DNA of 64,000 nt, from positions 3,534,001 to 3,598,000 of the forward strand of contig AP025576.1 in the NCBI GenBank assembly GCA_022845955.1, in the 5' to 3' direction. The translations under genes were made by a program, and so were the position numbers. How positions within the stretch are numbered: the first letter of the stretch is position 1; each line of letters starts with the position of its first letter. A model generated the notes under the pieces. It was not told the origin of the DNA. It made no database searches and worked only from the letters and a program-made list of their open reading frames with translations. Origin of the DNA: Lachnospiraceae bacterium (lineage in GTDB: Bacteria; Bacillota; Clostridia; Lachnospirales; Lachnospiraceae). This document shows positions 15,595-25,425 of the stretch, in pieces.

Positions 15595-15948
15595 ATGAAG
15601 GGCTCTTCTATGAACACCCATATGGGCAATATAACCATCGATAAAGAAGTTATTGCACAGTATGCGGGTACCGTAGCCACGGAATGCTTCGGTATTGTCG
15701 GCATGGGAATCACTGTGAAGGACGTAGTAAAGCTTTTAAGAAAAGATAATCTGACGAAGGGCATTACCGTTACGATTACTAACAATAAACTGACGCTGGA
15801 CTTCCATGTCATTGTTTCCTACGGTGTAAGCATTCTGGCTGTCTCGGACAACCTTATAGATAATGTGAAGTATAAAGTGGAAGAATTCACCGGAATGGAA
15901 ATTGAGAAAATCAACATCTTTGTAGAAGGTGTGCGAGTGATTGATTAA
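15595..15948 (+). CDS. Asp23/Gls24 family envelope stress protein
   Basis: 117 residues. The family is small, alpha/beta, and often tethered at the membrane; its standard neighbour is the DAK2-domain kinase, as here. Typical sequence: GNITIDKEVIAQYAGTVATE, CFGIVGMG, and the C-terminal INIFVEGVRVID. AAGGAGGT precedes the ATG by 7 bases. The next start is 14 bp after the stop, with AGGAGG, so both are one operon. Exact function is unknown. Confidence 0.9.
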   Translation: MKGSSMNTHMGNITIDKEVIAQYAGTVATECFGIVGMGITVKDVVKLLRKDNLTKGITVTITNNKLTLDFHVIVSYGVSILAVSDNLIDNVKYKVEEFTGMEIEKINIFVEGVRVID

Positions 15949-15962
15949 GGAGGACTTTAGTT

Positions 15963-17651
15963 GTGAGTTTAAATACGATAGACGCTAAGGTATTTGCAAA
16001 GATGTTCTTAGCAGGCGCCAAGAATCTTGAGAGTAAAAAAGAATGGATTAACGAACTGAATGTATTTCCGGTCCCCGACGGCGATACGGGTACTAATATG
16101 ACGCTTACCATCATGTCTGCGGCCAAAGAAGTGGCGGCGATGAAAGAACCTGACATGATGACTCTTGCAAAGGCAATTTCTTCCGGTTCCCTCCGCGGTG
16201 CGAGAGGGAATTCTGGTGTTATCCTTTCCCAGCTTTTCCGCGGTTTTACCAAAGGAATCCGGGAAAATGAAGAAATTACCATTCCCATTCTGGCCGCTGC
16301 GGGGGAAAAAGCGGTGGAAACGGCTTATAAGGCGGTTATGAAGCCCAAGGAAGGTACGATTCTCACCGTTGCCAAGGGTGCGTCGATGAAGGCCCGTGAA
16401 CTGGCGGATGCCGGAGAGACCGATATGGCCGTATTTATTAAAGAAGTGATTGCTCATGCGGAGTATGTGCTCAGCCAGACACCGGAAATGCTTCCCGTAT
16501 TAAAGCAGGCGGGTGTAGTGGACTCGGGCGGACAGGGACTGATAGAGGTTCTGCACGGGGCTTATGATGCGTTTATGGGAAAAGAAGTGGATTTTTCCAT
16601 GAATGAGCCGGCCAGGGAGACTACCAGACAGACATTGGTTAATGCCAGTCTCGAGGCTCAGGCCGGTATGGAAATCAAGTTCGGTTACTGTACCGAATTC
16701 ATTATTATGCTGGGCAAAACCTTTAATATCAAGCAGGAAATGGATTTCAAAGCCTATTTGGAATCGATCGGTGATTCTATAGTTGTGGTTGCGGATGAAG
16801 ATGTGGTCAAGGTACATGTACATACCAATGACCCTGGTCTTGCAATCCAGAAGGCATTGAAGTATGGCGCACTTTCCAATCTGAAAATTGATAATATGAG
16901 GCTGGAGCATCAGGAGAAGCTGTTTAAATTATCGGAAGATGCAGCGGCGGCGGATGCTTCTCCCGCGGCGGAGGAAGCTCCTGCAGAACGTAAGGATGCC
17001 GGCTTTATAGCGGTTTCCGTCGGGGAAGGGATCGATGAGATCTTTAAGGGCCTGGGTGTCGATATCATCATTGCAGGCGGACAGACCATGAACCCCAGCA
17101 CCGAGGATGTGGTAAATGCCATCAACCAGGTGAATGCGGACACGGTCTATGTGCTTCCCAATAATAAAAATATTATTCTTGCCGCCAACCAGGCCAAATA
17201 TCTGGTGGAAGACAAGAAAGTGGTGGTAATCCCCTCCAAGACAATCCCGCAGGGCATTACGGCTGTCATCAATTATGTGCCCGATATGGGTTCCGAAGAG
17301 AATGAAGCCGCTATGTCGGAGGAAGTCGGTCATGTAAAGACCGGTGAGGTTACTTATGCCGTAAGAGACACCATGATTGATGATAAGGAAATCAAACAGG
17401 GTGACTATATGGGAATCGGCGATGCCGGTATCCTTTCTGTCGGAGCGGATATCGAAGCGGTTTCCTTTCAAATGGTAGAAGCCATGATGGATGAGGAGCT
17501 GGAACTGATCAGTATTTATTATGGGGCCGATACCACGGAAGAAGCTGCCCAGAGGCTGAAGGCCAGAATTGAAGAAAAATATCCCTCCTGTGATATTGAA
17601 CTGCAGTACGGCGGACAGCCAATTTACTATTATATTATTTCAGCTGAATAA
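15963..17651 (+). CDS. fakA: DAK2-domain fatty acid kinase catalytic subunit (FakA/YloV-like)
   Basis: 562 residues. FakA phosphorylates a fatty acid held by a DegV/FakB protein so it can enter phospholipid synthesis. The N-terminal DAK2 domain has the Mg-binding aspartates in FPVPDGDTGTNM (about residues 36-47) and SGSLRGARGNSGVILSQLFRG. A middle domain and a DegV-like C-terminal domain follow (IIAGGQTMNPSTEDVVNAI). The start is GTG at 15963, preceded by AGGAGG. Two DegV genes lie at 1098 and 19838. recG begins 2 bp after the stop. Confidence 0.9.
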   Translation: MSLNTIDAKVFAKMFLAGAKNLESKKEWINELNVFPVPDGDTGTNMTLTIMSAAKEVAAMKEPDMMTLAKAISSGSLRGARGNSGVILSQLFRGFTKGIRENEEITIPILAAAGEKAVETAYKAVMKPKEGTILTVAKGASMKARELADAGETDMAVFIKEVIAHAEYVLSQTPEMLPVLKQAGVVDSGGQGLIEVLHGAYDAFMGKEVDFSMNEPARETTRQTLVNASLEAQAGMEIKFGYCTEFIIMLGKTFNIKQEMDFKAYLESIGDSIVVVADEDVVKVHVHTNDPGLAIQKALKYGALSNLKIDNMRLEHQEKLFKLSEDAAAADASPAAEEAPAERKDAGFIAVSVGEGIDEIFKGLGVDIIIAGGQTMNPSTEDVVNAINQVNADTVYVLPNNKNIILAANQAKYLVEDKKVVVIPSKTIPQGITAVINYVPDMGSEENEAAMSEEVGHVKTGEVTYAVRDTMIDDKEIKQGDYMGIGDAGILSVGADIEAVSFQMVEAMMDEELELISIYYGADTTEEAAQRLKARIEEKYPSCDIELQYGGQPIYYYIISAE

Positions 17652-17653
17652 AA

Positions 17654-19750
17654 ATGGAAATTAATACGGAATTAACTGCAATAAAAGGAATTGGAGAAAA
17701 GACGGCAGGTCTTTTCTCCAAACTGCATATAAGGACAGTAGGGCAGCTGCTGGAGCACTATCCGCGGGATTACGAAAAAATGGAGCCTGCGGTAACTGTT
17801 TCTGCCCTGAACCCGGGGAAAATCAGTGCGGTGAAGGCCTCCGTAATCGGAATGCCCTCCACCAAACGGGTGCGTAATCTATTAATCACTACCGTTCAGG
17901 CCGGGGATGCAACCGGCCTTTTTCGTATTACCTTTTTTGGAATGCCGTATCTTAAAAATATACTGAAGCCCGGCATGACTTATGTTTTCCGCGGAGTCTG
18001 CCAGCACGGCTCTCCCTTGCGTATGGAACAGCCCAGGCTGTTCCGGGTGGAAGAATATACGCCGCTTCAGGGAACTCTGCAGCCTAAATATGCCCTTACC
18101 CAGGGCCTTACCAATAACGGTGTGAGCAAAGCGGTGCGGAAAGCATTGGACAGTACGGCGGAATGGGACAGGCCGCTGGAATTCCTTCCGGAAGAGATAC
18201 GGGAAGAATTCCAGCTGCTTTCCCGGGGGGATGCCCTGGAAAAAATCCATTTTCCGGTCAGTACCCAGGATTTAATCGCCGCCCGCAGAAGGCTTGCGTT
18301 CGATGAATTTCTTGAATTTTTCCTCGCTCTCAGGAAATTCAAGGAAGAAAACCAGGTCCGGAAGGTGGATGAGCCTTTGGAAAAGGTGCCGGATACGGAC
18401 CGGCTTATCGCCAATCTTCCCTACCGGCTTACCGGGGCACAGCATCGTGTCTGGAAGGAAATAGAAGAGGATCTTCAAAAAGAAAACGCCATGAACCGCC
18501 TGGTACAGGGGGATGTGGGCAGCGGAAAAACCATACTGGCATTTCTGGCCCTGCTGATGTGCGCTGCCAACGGCAGACAAGGCTGCCTTATGGCGCCTAC
18601 AGAGGTCCTGGCCAGACAGCATTATGAAGCTTTGCTTCAGATAGGCATGGAAGCAAAGCATTCCATAGAAGCAAAGCATTCCGAGGATCAGGGGCTGTGT
18701 GTACGCCCGGTTTTGCTCACCGGTTCCCAGACGGCAAAAGAAAAAAGAGAGATCTATGCCCGGATTGCGGAAGGGGATGTGAATGTAATAATAGGAACAC
18801 ATGCACTTATCCAGGAAAAAGTGGTTTACCGCCGTCTGTCCCTTGTGGTGACAGATGAACAGCACCGGTTTGGTGTCAGGCAGAGGGAACTGCTGGCAGA
18901 TAAAGGGACCGGCACCCATGTCCTCGTCATGAGCGCAACGCCTATCCCAAGGACGCTTGCCATAGTGGTATACGGGGATCTGCATGTGTCCGTCCTTGAT
19001 GAAATGCCTGCCGGAAGAAAGCCGATAAAAAACTGTGTGGTCAATACTTCCTACCGGCAGACCGCTTATAACTTTATCCGTAAGCAGACGGAGGAGGGAC
19101 GCCAGGTTTATGTAATCTGCCCTATGGTGGAAGAAGGGGAAATGGACGGGCTGGAAAACGTAATGGATTATACCGACAAGCTGAAAGCCGTGCTGCCGTC
19201 TGCCATACGTGTCGCCGCCCTCCACGGGAAAATGAAGTCTGCGGAAAAAAACAGGATTATGGAAGCCTTTTCCCGTAAGGAGATCGATGTACTTGTTTCC
19301 ACAACGGTAATCGAGGTGGGAATCAATGTTCCCAACGCCACGGTTATGATGGTGGAAAATGCGGAACGCTTCGGACTGGCACAGCTTCATCAGCTTCGCG
19401 GACGGGTGGGAAGAGGCGATTTCCAGAGCTATTGTATTTTTATCAGCGGAAATGATAATGAACAGACAATGAAACGCCTGAATATCCTCAATACCTCCAA
19501 CGACGGCTTCCATATAGCCAATGAAGATCTGAAGCTGCGCGGCCCCGGCGATTTGTTCGGAATACGGCAGAGCGGACTGCTGGATTTCAAAGTGGGTGAT
19601 ATCTATCAGGACAGTGATTTGCTTCTCACTGCCAGCAGCCTTGCCGAGAGGATCGCTTCTCAGGATCCGGAGGAAAAACAGGAGAAGTACAGGCGTTTGT
19701 ATGAGAGAATGAAAGAGAATGGGAATTCCATTGACTTTAAGACTATCTGA
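17654..19750 (+). CDS. recG: ATP-dependent DNA helicase RecG
   Basis: 698 residues, slightly longer than most. RecG reverses stalled forks and processes branched DNA. N-terminal wedge OB-fold, then helicase motifs: Walker A GDVGSGKT (about residues 290-297), APTEVLARQH, the DEQH box in VVTDEQHRFG, and motif VI QLRGRVGRG. Between motif Ia and LLTGS there is an extra segment containing EAKHSIEAKHS, from an 18-bp tandem duplication at 18647-18682. A promoter for the next gene lies in its last codons. No strong ribosome binding site is seen, suggesting coupling to fakA. Confidence 0.95.
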   Translation: MEINTELTAIKGIGEKTAGLFSKLHIRTVGQLLEHYPRDYEKMEPAVTVSALNPGKISAVKASVIGMPSTKRVRNLLITTVQAGDATGLFRITFFGMPYLKNILKPGMTYVFRGVCQHGSPLRMEQPRLFRVEEYTPLQGTLQPKYALTQGLTNNGVSKAVRKALDSTAEWDRPLEFLPEEIREEFQLLSRGDALEKIHFPVSTQDLIAARRRLAFDEFLEFFLALRKFKEENQVRKVDEPLEKVPDTDRLIANLPYRLTGAQHRVWKEIEEDLQKENAMNRLVQGDVGSGKTILAFLALLMCAANGRQGCLMAPTEVLARQHYEALLQIGMEAKHSIEAKHSEDQGLCVRPVLLTGSQTAKEKREIYARIAEGDVNVIIGTHALIQEKVVYRRLSLVVTDEQHRFGVRQRELLADKGTGTHVLVMSATPIPRTLAIVVYGDLHVSVLDEMPAGRKPIKNCVVNTSYRQTAYNFIRKQTEEGRQVYVICPMVEEGEMDGLENVMDYTDKLKAVLPSAIRVAALHGKMKSAEKNRIMEAFSRKEIDVLVSTTVIEVGINVPNATVMMVENAERFGLAQLHQLRGRVGRGDFQSYCIFISGNDNEQTMKRLNILNTSNDGFHIANEDLKLRGPGDLFGIRQSGLLDFKVGDIYQDSDLLLTASSLAERIASQDPEEKQEKYRRLYERMKENGNSIDFKTI

Positions 19751-19759
19751 CTGTAGAAT
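19731..19759 (+). promoter_or_regulatory. Promoter for the second degV, inside recG
   Basis: -35 TTGACT (19731-19736), 17-bp spacer, -10 TAGAAT (19754-19759). Downstream, TTGAT (19777-19781) and ATCAA (19789-19793) form an inverted repeat in an AT-rich leader. Confidence 0.7.
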
Positions 19760-19837
19760 AATTTTAACCTGTTTTATTGATTTTTAATATCAACAATCGG
19801 ATTGACACATGAAAAGACATTCAGAAGGAGCGTAATT

Positions 19838-20707
19838 ATGTCAAAGGTTGCAATTGTCACGGACAGTAACAGCGGCATCACCCAACAACAGGCGGAGGAG
19901 CTGGGTATCAGCGTATTGCCCATGCCCTTTATGATAGAAGGAAAGACCTATTTTGAAGGGATCAACCTGAGTCAGGAAGAATTTTACCGGAAACTGAAAA
20001 CCGGCGCTGCCATATCCACTTCCCAGCCGTCCCCGGAATCCGTTTTGCAGCTGTGGAACGAGCTCCTGAAAAGCTATAATGAGATTGTTCATATCCCTAT
20101 GAGCAGCGGATTGAGCGGCTCATGCCAGACGGCACACATGCTCGCGCAGGATTATGAAGGAAAGATACAGGTGGTGAATAACCAGCGTATTTCCGTTACC
20201 CAGCGGCGTTCCGTCCTGGATGCCGTTTACCTGGCGGATCAGGGAATGGAAGCGGTGGAGATCAAGGAGTTCCTGGAGAAAGATAAGCAGAATTCCAGTA
20301 TTTATATTATGGTGGATACCCTGCTCTATCTGAAGAGAGGCGGAAGGATCACCCCTGCCGCCGCGGCCCTGGGGACCATCCTTAAAATAAAACCGGTGCT
20401 TCAGATACAGGGGGAGAAACTGGATGCTTTTGCCAAAGCCAGGACTACTGCCCAGGGAAAGCAAATCATGGTTAATGCCATAAAGAATGACCTGGTGAAG
20501 CGTTTTGGCCGGCCCCTGGATCATGCGGATATGTGGCTGGATGTGGCACATACGAATAATGATGAGGCGGCATATGCCTTCCGGGACGAAGTGTTAAACA
20601 GCTTCCCCGGAAATGAAAGCTATGTGGATCATCTGTCTCTGAGTGTCGCCTGCCATATCGGGCCAGGCGCCCTGGCGGTTACCTGCACTGCCAAAAACCA
20701 GGAATAA
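19838..20707 (+). CDS. DegV family fatty-acid-binding protein, second copy (FakB-like)
   Basis: 289 residues. Same family as the gene at 1098 but clearly diverged, as expected for FakB paralogues that prefer different acyl chains. Motifs: VTDSNSGITQQQAEELG, SSGLSGSCQTAH, YLKRGGRITPAAAALG and the C-terminal CHIGPGALAV. I chose the ATG at 19838 with AAGGAG 8 bases upstream. It follows recG and fakA on the same strand and has its own promoter with an inverted repeat. A strong terminator follows about 30 bp after the stop. Confidence 0.9.
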   Translation: MSKVAIVTDSNSGITQQQAEELGISVLPMPFMIEGKTYFEGINLSQEEFYRKLKTGAAISTSQPSPESVLQLWNELLKSYNEIVHIPMSSGLSGSCQTAHMLAQDYEGKIQVVNNQRISVTQRRSVLDAVYLADQGMEAVEIKEFLEKDKQNSSIYIMVDTLLYLKRGGRITPAAAALGTILKIKPVLQIQGEKLDAFAKARTTAQGKQIMVNAIKNDLVKRFGRPLDHADMWLDVAHTNNDEAAYAFRDEVLNSFPGNESYVDHLSLSVACHIGPGALAVTCTAKNQE

Positions 20708-20737
20708 AGCAGGATAATCCCTCCTTACGTGCAATCG

Positions 20738-20830
20738 AAATACATGATATGGAAAAGCCAGGATCACTGTTTAGGCCGCCGGGTGAACAGTAATTACGCA
20801 GAATGGAAAGTTCCATATCATGTATTTTTT
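20738..20830 (+). terminator. Long-armed terminator with nested hairpin after degV
   Basis: Arms 20738-20754 and 20811-20827 are perfectly complementary over 17 bp and the right arm runs into T6. The 56-nt loop holds an inner hairpin (ACTGTT 20766-20771 with AACAGT 20786-20791) resembling repeats elsewhere in the window. Part of the 343-bp gap 20708-21050. Confidence 0.75.
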
Positions 20831-20871
20831 GCCTTTTCTTACCCAAACATTTGTGCTACAATATCCCGGGA

Positions 20872-20897
20872 GGACAGGCGGCTGACCTGTTTTTTTC
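20872..20897 (+). terminator. Small terminator in the parE leader
   Basis: ACAGG (20874-20878), loop, CCTGT (20886-20890), then T7. A possible -10, TACAAT at 20857-20862, lies just upstream, so this could end a very short transcript before parE. Confidence 0.55.
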
Positions 20898-21020
20898 TTG
20901 AGCATCCGGATAGCCCGCAGGCCGCAGCATCCGTAAATGATAGGTTGTAACTATTCAGTCAGGTCTGCACATTTTTGGCAGTAACGGACTGGACCGTTAC
21001 CAGGTTTTAAAAGTTCATAA

Positions 21021-21035
21021 TGCCGTAAAACGGCA
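21021..21035. repeat. Short hairpin repeat, copy 3, ahead of parE
   Basis: TGCCGT, AAA, ACGGCA: a perfect 6-3-6 palindrome 15 bp before the parE start, followed by GAATGCGAGG. Related to copies at 12330 and 12975. Confidence 0.6.
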
Positions 21036-21050
21036 GAATGCGAGGTTTAC

Positions 21051-22976
21051 ATGACTAAAAATAACAGCAATTATGACGCTTCCAGCATAACCGTCCTGGA
21101 GGGGCTGGAAGCGGTAAGGAAAAGACCCGGTATGTACATCGGAAGCGTATCCACCAAGGGTCTGAACCACTTAATATATGAAATTGTGGATAACGCGGTA
21201 GATGAGCATCTGGCAGGATATTGTGACCGGATCAGGGTTACTCTGGAAGCGGACGGCTCCGCTACGGTGGATGATAACGGCCGCGGTATCCCAGTGGGAA
21301 TGCATGAAAAGGGAGTGAGTGCGGAACGGCTTGTATTTACCACCCTGCATGCAGGAGGAAAATTCGATAACTCCGCTTATAAAACGAGCGGCGGCCTGCA
21401 TGGCGTAGGCTCTTCTGTGGTAAATGCCCTTTCCACCCGGCTGACCGTACGGGTCAGGAACGGGGGACTGGTGTATGAGGACAGATATGAACAGGGAATC
21501 CCTGTCGTGGAGCTGGAAAACGGCCTTCTCCCTGTTGTTGGGAAAAGCAGGGAAAGCGGGACCTGGGTTAATTTCCTTCCGGATGATACCATATTTGAAA
21601 AGACCCGTTTTAAAGAGGATGAGGTGAAAAGCCGGCTTCACGAAACGGCTTATCTGAACCCGCAGCTCACCATTGTTTTTGAAGATAAAAGAAAGGATAC
21701 GCCGGAAACAAAAGAGTATCACGAGCCCGACGGGATTGTCGGCTTCATCAAGGATTTGAATAAATCCAAGGAAACGGTGAGCGATGTTATCTTTTTTTCC
21801 GGGGAAAGCGAAGGGATCTCCGTGGAGGTGGCCCTGCAGTATGTCAATGAATTTCATGAGAATGTGCTGGGCTTCTGCAATAACATATACAATGCGGAAG
21901 GCGGAACCCATCTTACGGGCTTCAAGACCATGTTCACCAGCGTTATCAATTCCTACTCCCGGGAACTGAATATCCTGAAGGAAAAAGATGCCAATTTTAC
22001 CGGGGCGGATGTACGCAACGGTATGACGGCGGTGGTTTCCATCAAACATCCGGATCCCCGTTTTGAAGGACAGACCAAGACAAAGCTGGACAACCAGGAC
22101 GCCTCCAAGGTAGTCAGCAAGGTGACAGGGGAAGAGATCACCCGGTATTTTGACCGTAACCTGGAAAACCTGAAAAATATTATCGGCTGTGCGGAAAAGG
22201 CTGCCAAAATCCGTAAAACGGAAGAAAAGGCAAAAACGAACATGCTGACCAAGCAGAAATTTTCCTTTGATTCCAACGGAAAGCTTGCCAACTGTGAATC
22301 CAGGGACGCGTCCCGGTGTGAGATTTTTATCGTGGAGGGGGATTCCGCCGGCGGCAGCGCTAAGACGGCGAGAGACCGTTCTTATCAGGCGATTCTACCT
22401 ATCCGGGGAAAGATTCTGAACGTGGAAAAAGCCAGCATTGACAAGGTGCTTGCCAATGCGGAAATAAAAACCATGATAAATGCGTTTGGCTGCGGGTTTT
22501 CGGAGGGCTACGGAAATGACTTTGACATTACCAGGCTGCGTTATGACAAGATCATTATCATGGCGGATGCGGATGTGGACGGTGCCCATATTTCCACCCT
22601 TCTTCTGACGCTTTTTTACCGTTTTATGCCGGAACTGATATTTGAAGGCCATGTATATATCGCCATGCCGCCTCTTTATAAGGCCATGCCTTCCAAAGGA
22701 AATGAAGAATACCTGTATGATGATAAGGCGCTGGAACGTTACCGGAAACGGCATAAGGGGCCTTTTACCCTGCAGCGCTACAAAGGGCTCGGGGAGATGG
22801 ATGCCCAGCAGCTGTGGGAGACAACACTAAATCCGGAAACCCGTATGCTCAAGCTGGTGGAAATCGAAGATGCCAGAATGGCCTCCGAGGTGACGGAAAT
22901 GCTGATGGGGACGGATGTTCCCCCCAGAAAAGCTTTTATTTACGAATATGCCCCGGATGCGGAGCTTGATATTTAA
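21051..22976 (+). CDS. Type IIA topoisomerase ATPase subunit (GyrB/ParE type)
   Basis: 641 residues. GHKL ATPase and TOPRIM domains of a type IIA topoisomerase. Motifs: EIVDNAVDEHLAG, the ATP-binding GGLHGVGSSVVNAL, and TOPRIM EGDSAGGSAK and DADVDGAHIS. The C-terminus with QRYKGLGEMDAQQLWETTL is normal. The A subunit gene follows at 37 bp. In Clostridia the main gyrBA usually sits near dnaA, so this detached pair is more likely the topoisomerase IV equivalent; that is inference. A weak GCGAGG serves as ribosome binding site. Confidence 0.92.
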   Translation: MTKNNSNYDASSITVLEGLEAVRKRPGMYIGSVSTKGLNHLIYEIVDNAVDEHLAGYCDRIRVTLEADGSATVDDNGRGIPVGMHEKGVSAERLVFTTLHAGGKFDNSAYKTSGGLHGVGSSVVNALSTRLTVRVRNGGLVYEDRYEQGIPVVELENGLLPVVGKSRESGTWVNFLPDDTIFEKTRFKEDEVKSRLHETAYLNPQLTIVFEDKRKDTPETKEYHEPDGIVGFIKDLNKSKETVSDVIFFSGESEGISVEVALQYVNEFHENVLGFCNNIYNAEGGTHLTGFKTMFTSVINSYSRELNILKEKDANFTGADVRNGMTAVVSIKHPDPRFEGQTKTKLDNQDASKVVSKVTGEEITRYFDRNLENLKNIIGCAEKAAKIRKTEEKAKTNMLTKQKFSFDSNGKLANCESRDASRCEIFIVEGDSAGGSAKTARDRSYQAILPIRGKILNVEKASIDKVLANAEIKTMINAFGCGFSEGYGNDFDITRLRYDKIIIMADADVDGAHISTLLLTLFYRFMPELIFEGHVYIAMPPLYKAMPSKGNEEYLYDDKALERYRKRHKGPFTLQRYKGLGEMDAQQLWETTLNPETRMLKLVEIEDARMASEVTEMLMGTDVPPRKAFIYEYAPDAELDI

Positions 22977-23012
22977 ACAGGTTTGTAATCGTTAGAAAGG
23001 AAGCAATAGAAA

Positions 23013-25250
23013 TTGGAAGAGAAGATTATAAAAACAGAGTATTCTGAGGTCATGCAGAAATCCTTTATCGATTATGCCATGAGCGTTATCGTAGCCCGTG
23101 CCCTTCCCGATGTCAGGGACGGGCTGAAGCCGGTACAGCGCAGAACCCTGTATGATATGCATGAGCTGGGCATCCGTTATGACAGGCCTTACCGAAAGAG
23201 CGCCCGTATTGTGGGAGATACCATGGGTAAATATCATCCCCACGGAGACAGTTCCATCTACGATGCACTGGTGGTAATGTCCCAGGATTTCAAAAAGGGC
23301 CTTCCCATGATTGACGGGCACGGCAACTTCGGCAATATCGAAGGGGACGGCGCCGCTGCCATGCGTTATACGGAAGCCCGTCTGGAGCAGGTGACGCAGG
23401 AAGCGTTTCTTGCGGATCTGGACAAGGATGTGGTGGATTTTATACCCAACTTTGATGAAACGGAGAAGGAACCAAGCGTCCTTCCTGTCAAATTTCCCAA
23501 CCTGCTGGTAAACGGTTCGGAGGGGATTGCGGTAGGTATGGCTACAAGCACGCCGCCCCACAACCTGATTGAGGTTATAGATGCCACCAAGGCCTATATG
23601 AATAATGAAAACATAACTGCCAGGGAACTGATGCGTTATATCCAGGGGCCGGATTTTCCTACCGGCGGAATCGTTACCAACAAGGACGATCTGCTGTCCA
23701 TTTATGAAACGGGAGCCGGGAAAATCAAAATCCGGGGCAAGGTGGATGTGGAAAAGGGGAAGGGCGGTAAAATAAATATAGTCATTTCCCAGATCCCGTA
23801 TACGATGATCGGATCCTATATCGGCAAATTCCTTTCTGATGTGGCAGCTCTTGCAGAAACGAAAAAGACCCAGGATATCAGCGATATTTCCAATCAGTCT
23901 TCCAAGGAGGGCATCCGTATTGTCATTGAACTTCGCAAGGATGCGGATGTGGACAACTTTATCAATATGCTCTACAAGAAAACCAGGCTGGAAGATACCT
24001 TCGGAGTGAATATGCTTGCTATTTCAAACGGCAGGCCGGAAACAATGGGGCTTAAAGAAATCATAAAAGCCAGCGTGGATTTCCAGTATGAAACCACAAC
24101 CCGGAAATATGAGAACCTGCTTGCCAAGGAAAGCGCAAAGAGGGAAATCCAGGAAGGCCTGATCAAAGCCTGCAATGTCATTGATTTAATCATAGAAATC
24201 CTCCGCGGATCCAAGGACCGGGCTATGGCAAAGGCCTGTCTGGTGGAAGGAAAGACGGAAGGGATCCGGTTTAAATCCAGGGAATCCGGAATCATGGCCC
24301 AGCAGCTTAAATTTTCGGAAAACCAGGCGAATGCGATTCTGGAAATGCGTCTGTACAAGCTGATCGGACTGGAGCTGGAAGCGCTTATAAAAGAACATGA
24401 AGAGACGGTGGCAAATATTTACCGGTATGAAGATATCCTTGCCAGAAAGGATTCCATGGCCCAGGTTATCATGAACGAACTGGACGCCATCAAGAAAAAA
24501 TTCGGCCGCAAACGCAGGACTGTGATTGATAACTGCAAAGAGGCTGTCTATGAAGAAAAACGGCTCGAAGAAATGGATGTGATTTTCCTCATGGACCGTT
24601 TCGGGTATGCGAAAACCATCGATCTTTCCGCTTATGAAAGGAATAAAGAAGCGGCGGATTCGGAAAATAAATTTGTATTCCCATGCAAAAATACGGGAAG
24701 AATCTGTATGTTTACTAACATGGGCCAGCTTTATACCGTGAAGGTACAGGACCTGCCTTTCGGAAAGTTCCGTGACAAAGGGATTCCGGTGGATAATGTG
24801 AGCAATTTCAATTCCTCACAGGAGGAGCTTCTTCTGGTCTCTGCGCAGTCTGAACTGAATTTGTACCGGGTGATCTTTGCCACACGGATGGGTATGGTGA
24901 AGATCGTGGACGGCGGAGAATTTGATGTGGCCAAACGGACGGTGGCCGCCACGAAGCTGCAGGAAGGCGATTCTGTGGTAAGCGTCGTGGTTATGAAGGA
25001 GCAGAAAAATATAATCCTGCAATCCAAAGCCGGTTATTTCCTGCGTTTTTCCGTGGATGAGATCCCGGAAAAGAAAAAAGGAGCGATCGGCGTACGCGGA
25101 ATGCGCCTGAGTGAGGGCGATACCATAGAAGCGGTTTATTACACCCGTCTTTCCGATGAAGCATCTGTCCCCTATAAGAGCAGGGAGCTTGTTCTGAACC
25201 AGATCAAGGCGGCAAAAAGAGACGGGAAAGGAATAAAAGTACGGGCCTGA
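23013..25250 (+). CDS. Type IIA topoisomerase cleavage subunit (GyrA/ParC type)
   Basis: 745 residues. This subunit cuts and rejoins the DNA gate. The active-site tyrosine lies in MRYTEARL (about residue 117), and the quinolone-contact region reads [13 protein letters not shown] with the usual serine retained, so it shows no obvious target mutation. The C-terminal domain is short, with poorly conserved blades ([20 protein letters not shown]). The start is TTG at 23013 with AAAGGA upstream. The partner is the gene immediately upstream. Confidence 0.92.
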   Translation: MEEKIIKTEYSEVMQKSFIDYAMSVIVARALPDVRDGLKPVQRRTLYDMHELGIRYDRPYRKSARIVGDTMGKYHPHGDSSIYDALVVMSQDFKKGLPMIDGHGNFGNIEGDGAAAMRYTEARLEQVTQEAFLADLDKDVVDFIPNFDETEKEPSVLPVKFPNLLVNGSEGIAVGMATSTPPHNLIEVIDATKAYMNNENITARELMRYIQGPDFPTGGIVTNKDDLLSIYETGAGKIKIRGKVDVEKGKGGKINIVISQIPYTMIGSYIGKFLSDVAALAETKKTQDISDISNQSSKEGIRIVIELRKDADVDNFINMLYKKTRLEDTFGVNMLAISNGRPETMGLKEIIKASVDFQYETTTRKYENLLAKESAKREIQEGLIKACNVIDLIIEILRGSKDRAMAKACLVEGKTEGIRFKSRESGIMAQQLKFSENQANAILEMRLYKLIGLELEALIKEHEETVANIYRYEDILARKDSMAQVIMNELDAIKKKFGRKRRTVIDNCKEAVYEEKRLEEMDVIFLMDRFGYAKTIDLSAYERNKEAADSENKFVFPCKNTGRICMFTNMGQLYTVKVQDLPFGKFRDKGIPVDNVSNFNSSQEELLLVSAQSELNLYRVIFATRMGMVKIVDGGEFDVAKRTVAATKLQEGDSVVSVVVMKEQKNIILQSKAGYFLRFSVDEIPEKKKGAIGVRGMRLSEGDTIEAVYYTRLSDEASVPYKSRELVLNQIKAAKRDGKGIKVRA

Positions 25251-25286
25251 TTCCCTGGATAAGATTATAAAATCTTTGATATGGCA

Positions 25287-25315
25287 TTGCCTTTTTTTTC
25301 ACAAGCAATTATAAT
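25287..25315 (+). promoter_or_regulatory. Promoter for rsmD-coaD
   Basis: -35 TTGCCT (25287-25292), 17-bp spacer, perfect -10 TATAAT (25310-25315). A small CCCGC/GCGGG hairpin lies in the 5' leader. Confidence 0.75.
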
Positions 25316-25425
25316 GTGAAACAACGGATGTCCCGCTGTGCGGGTTATCCTAATGCGCAACAGAATCCGTATGGCTTCGGCAGTCCGCGGCGGTACCGGA
25401 AAATCAGATACAGTCAGGAGATAAT

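Noticed and set aside
18272..19513. Open frame of 413 codons opposite recG
   Set aside because: Shadow of the conserved helicase domain, no start signal.
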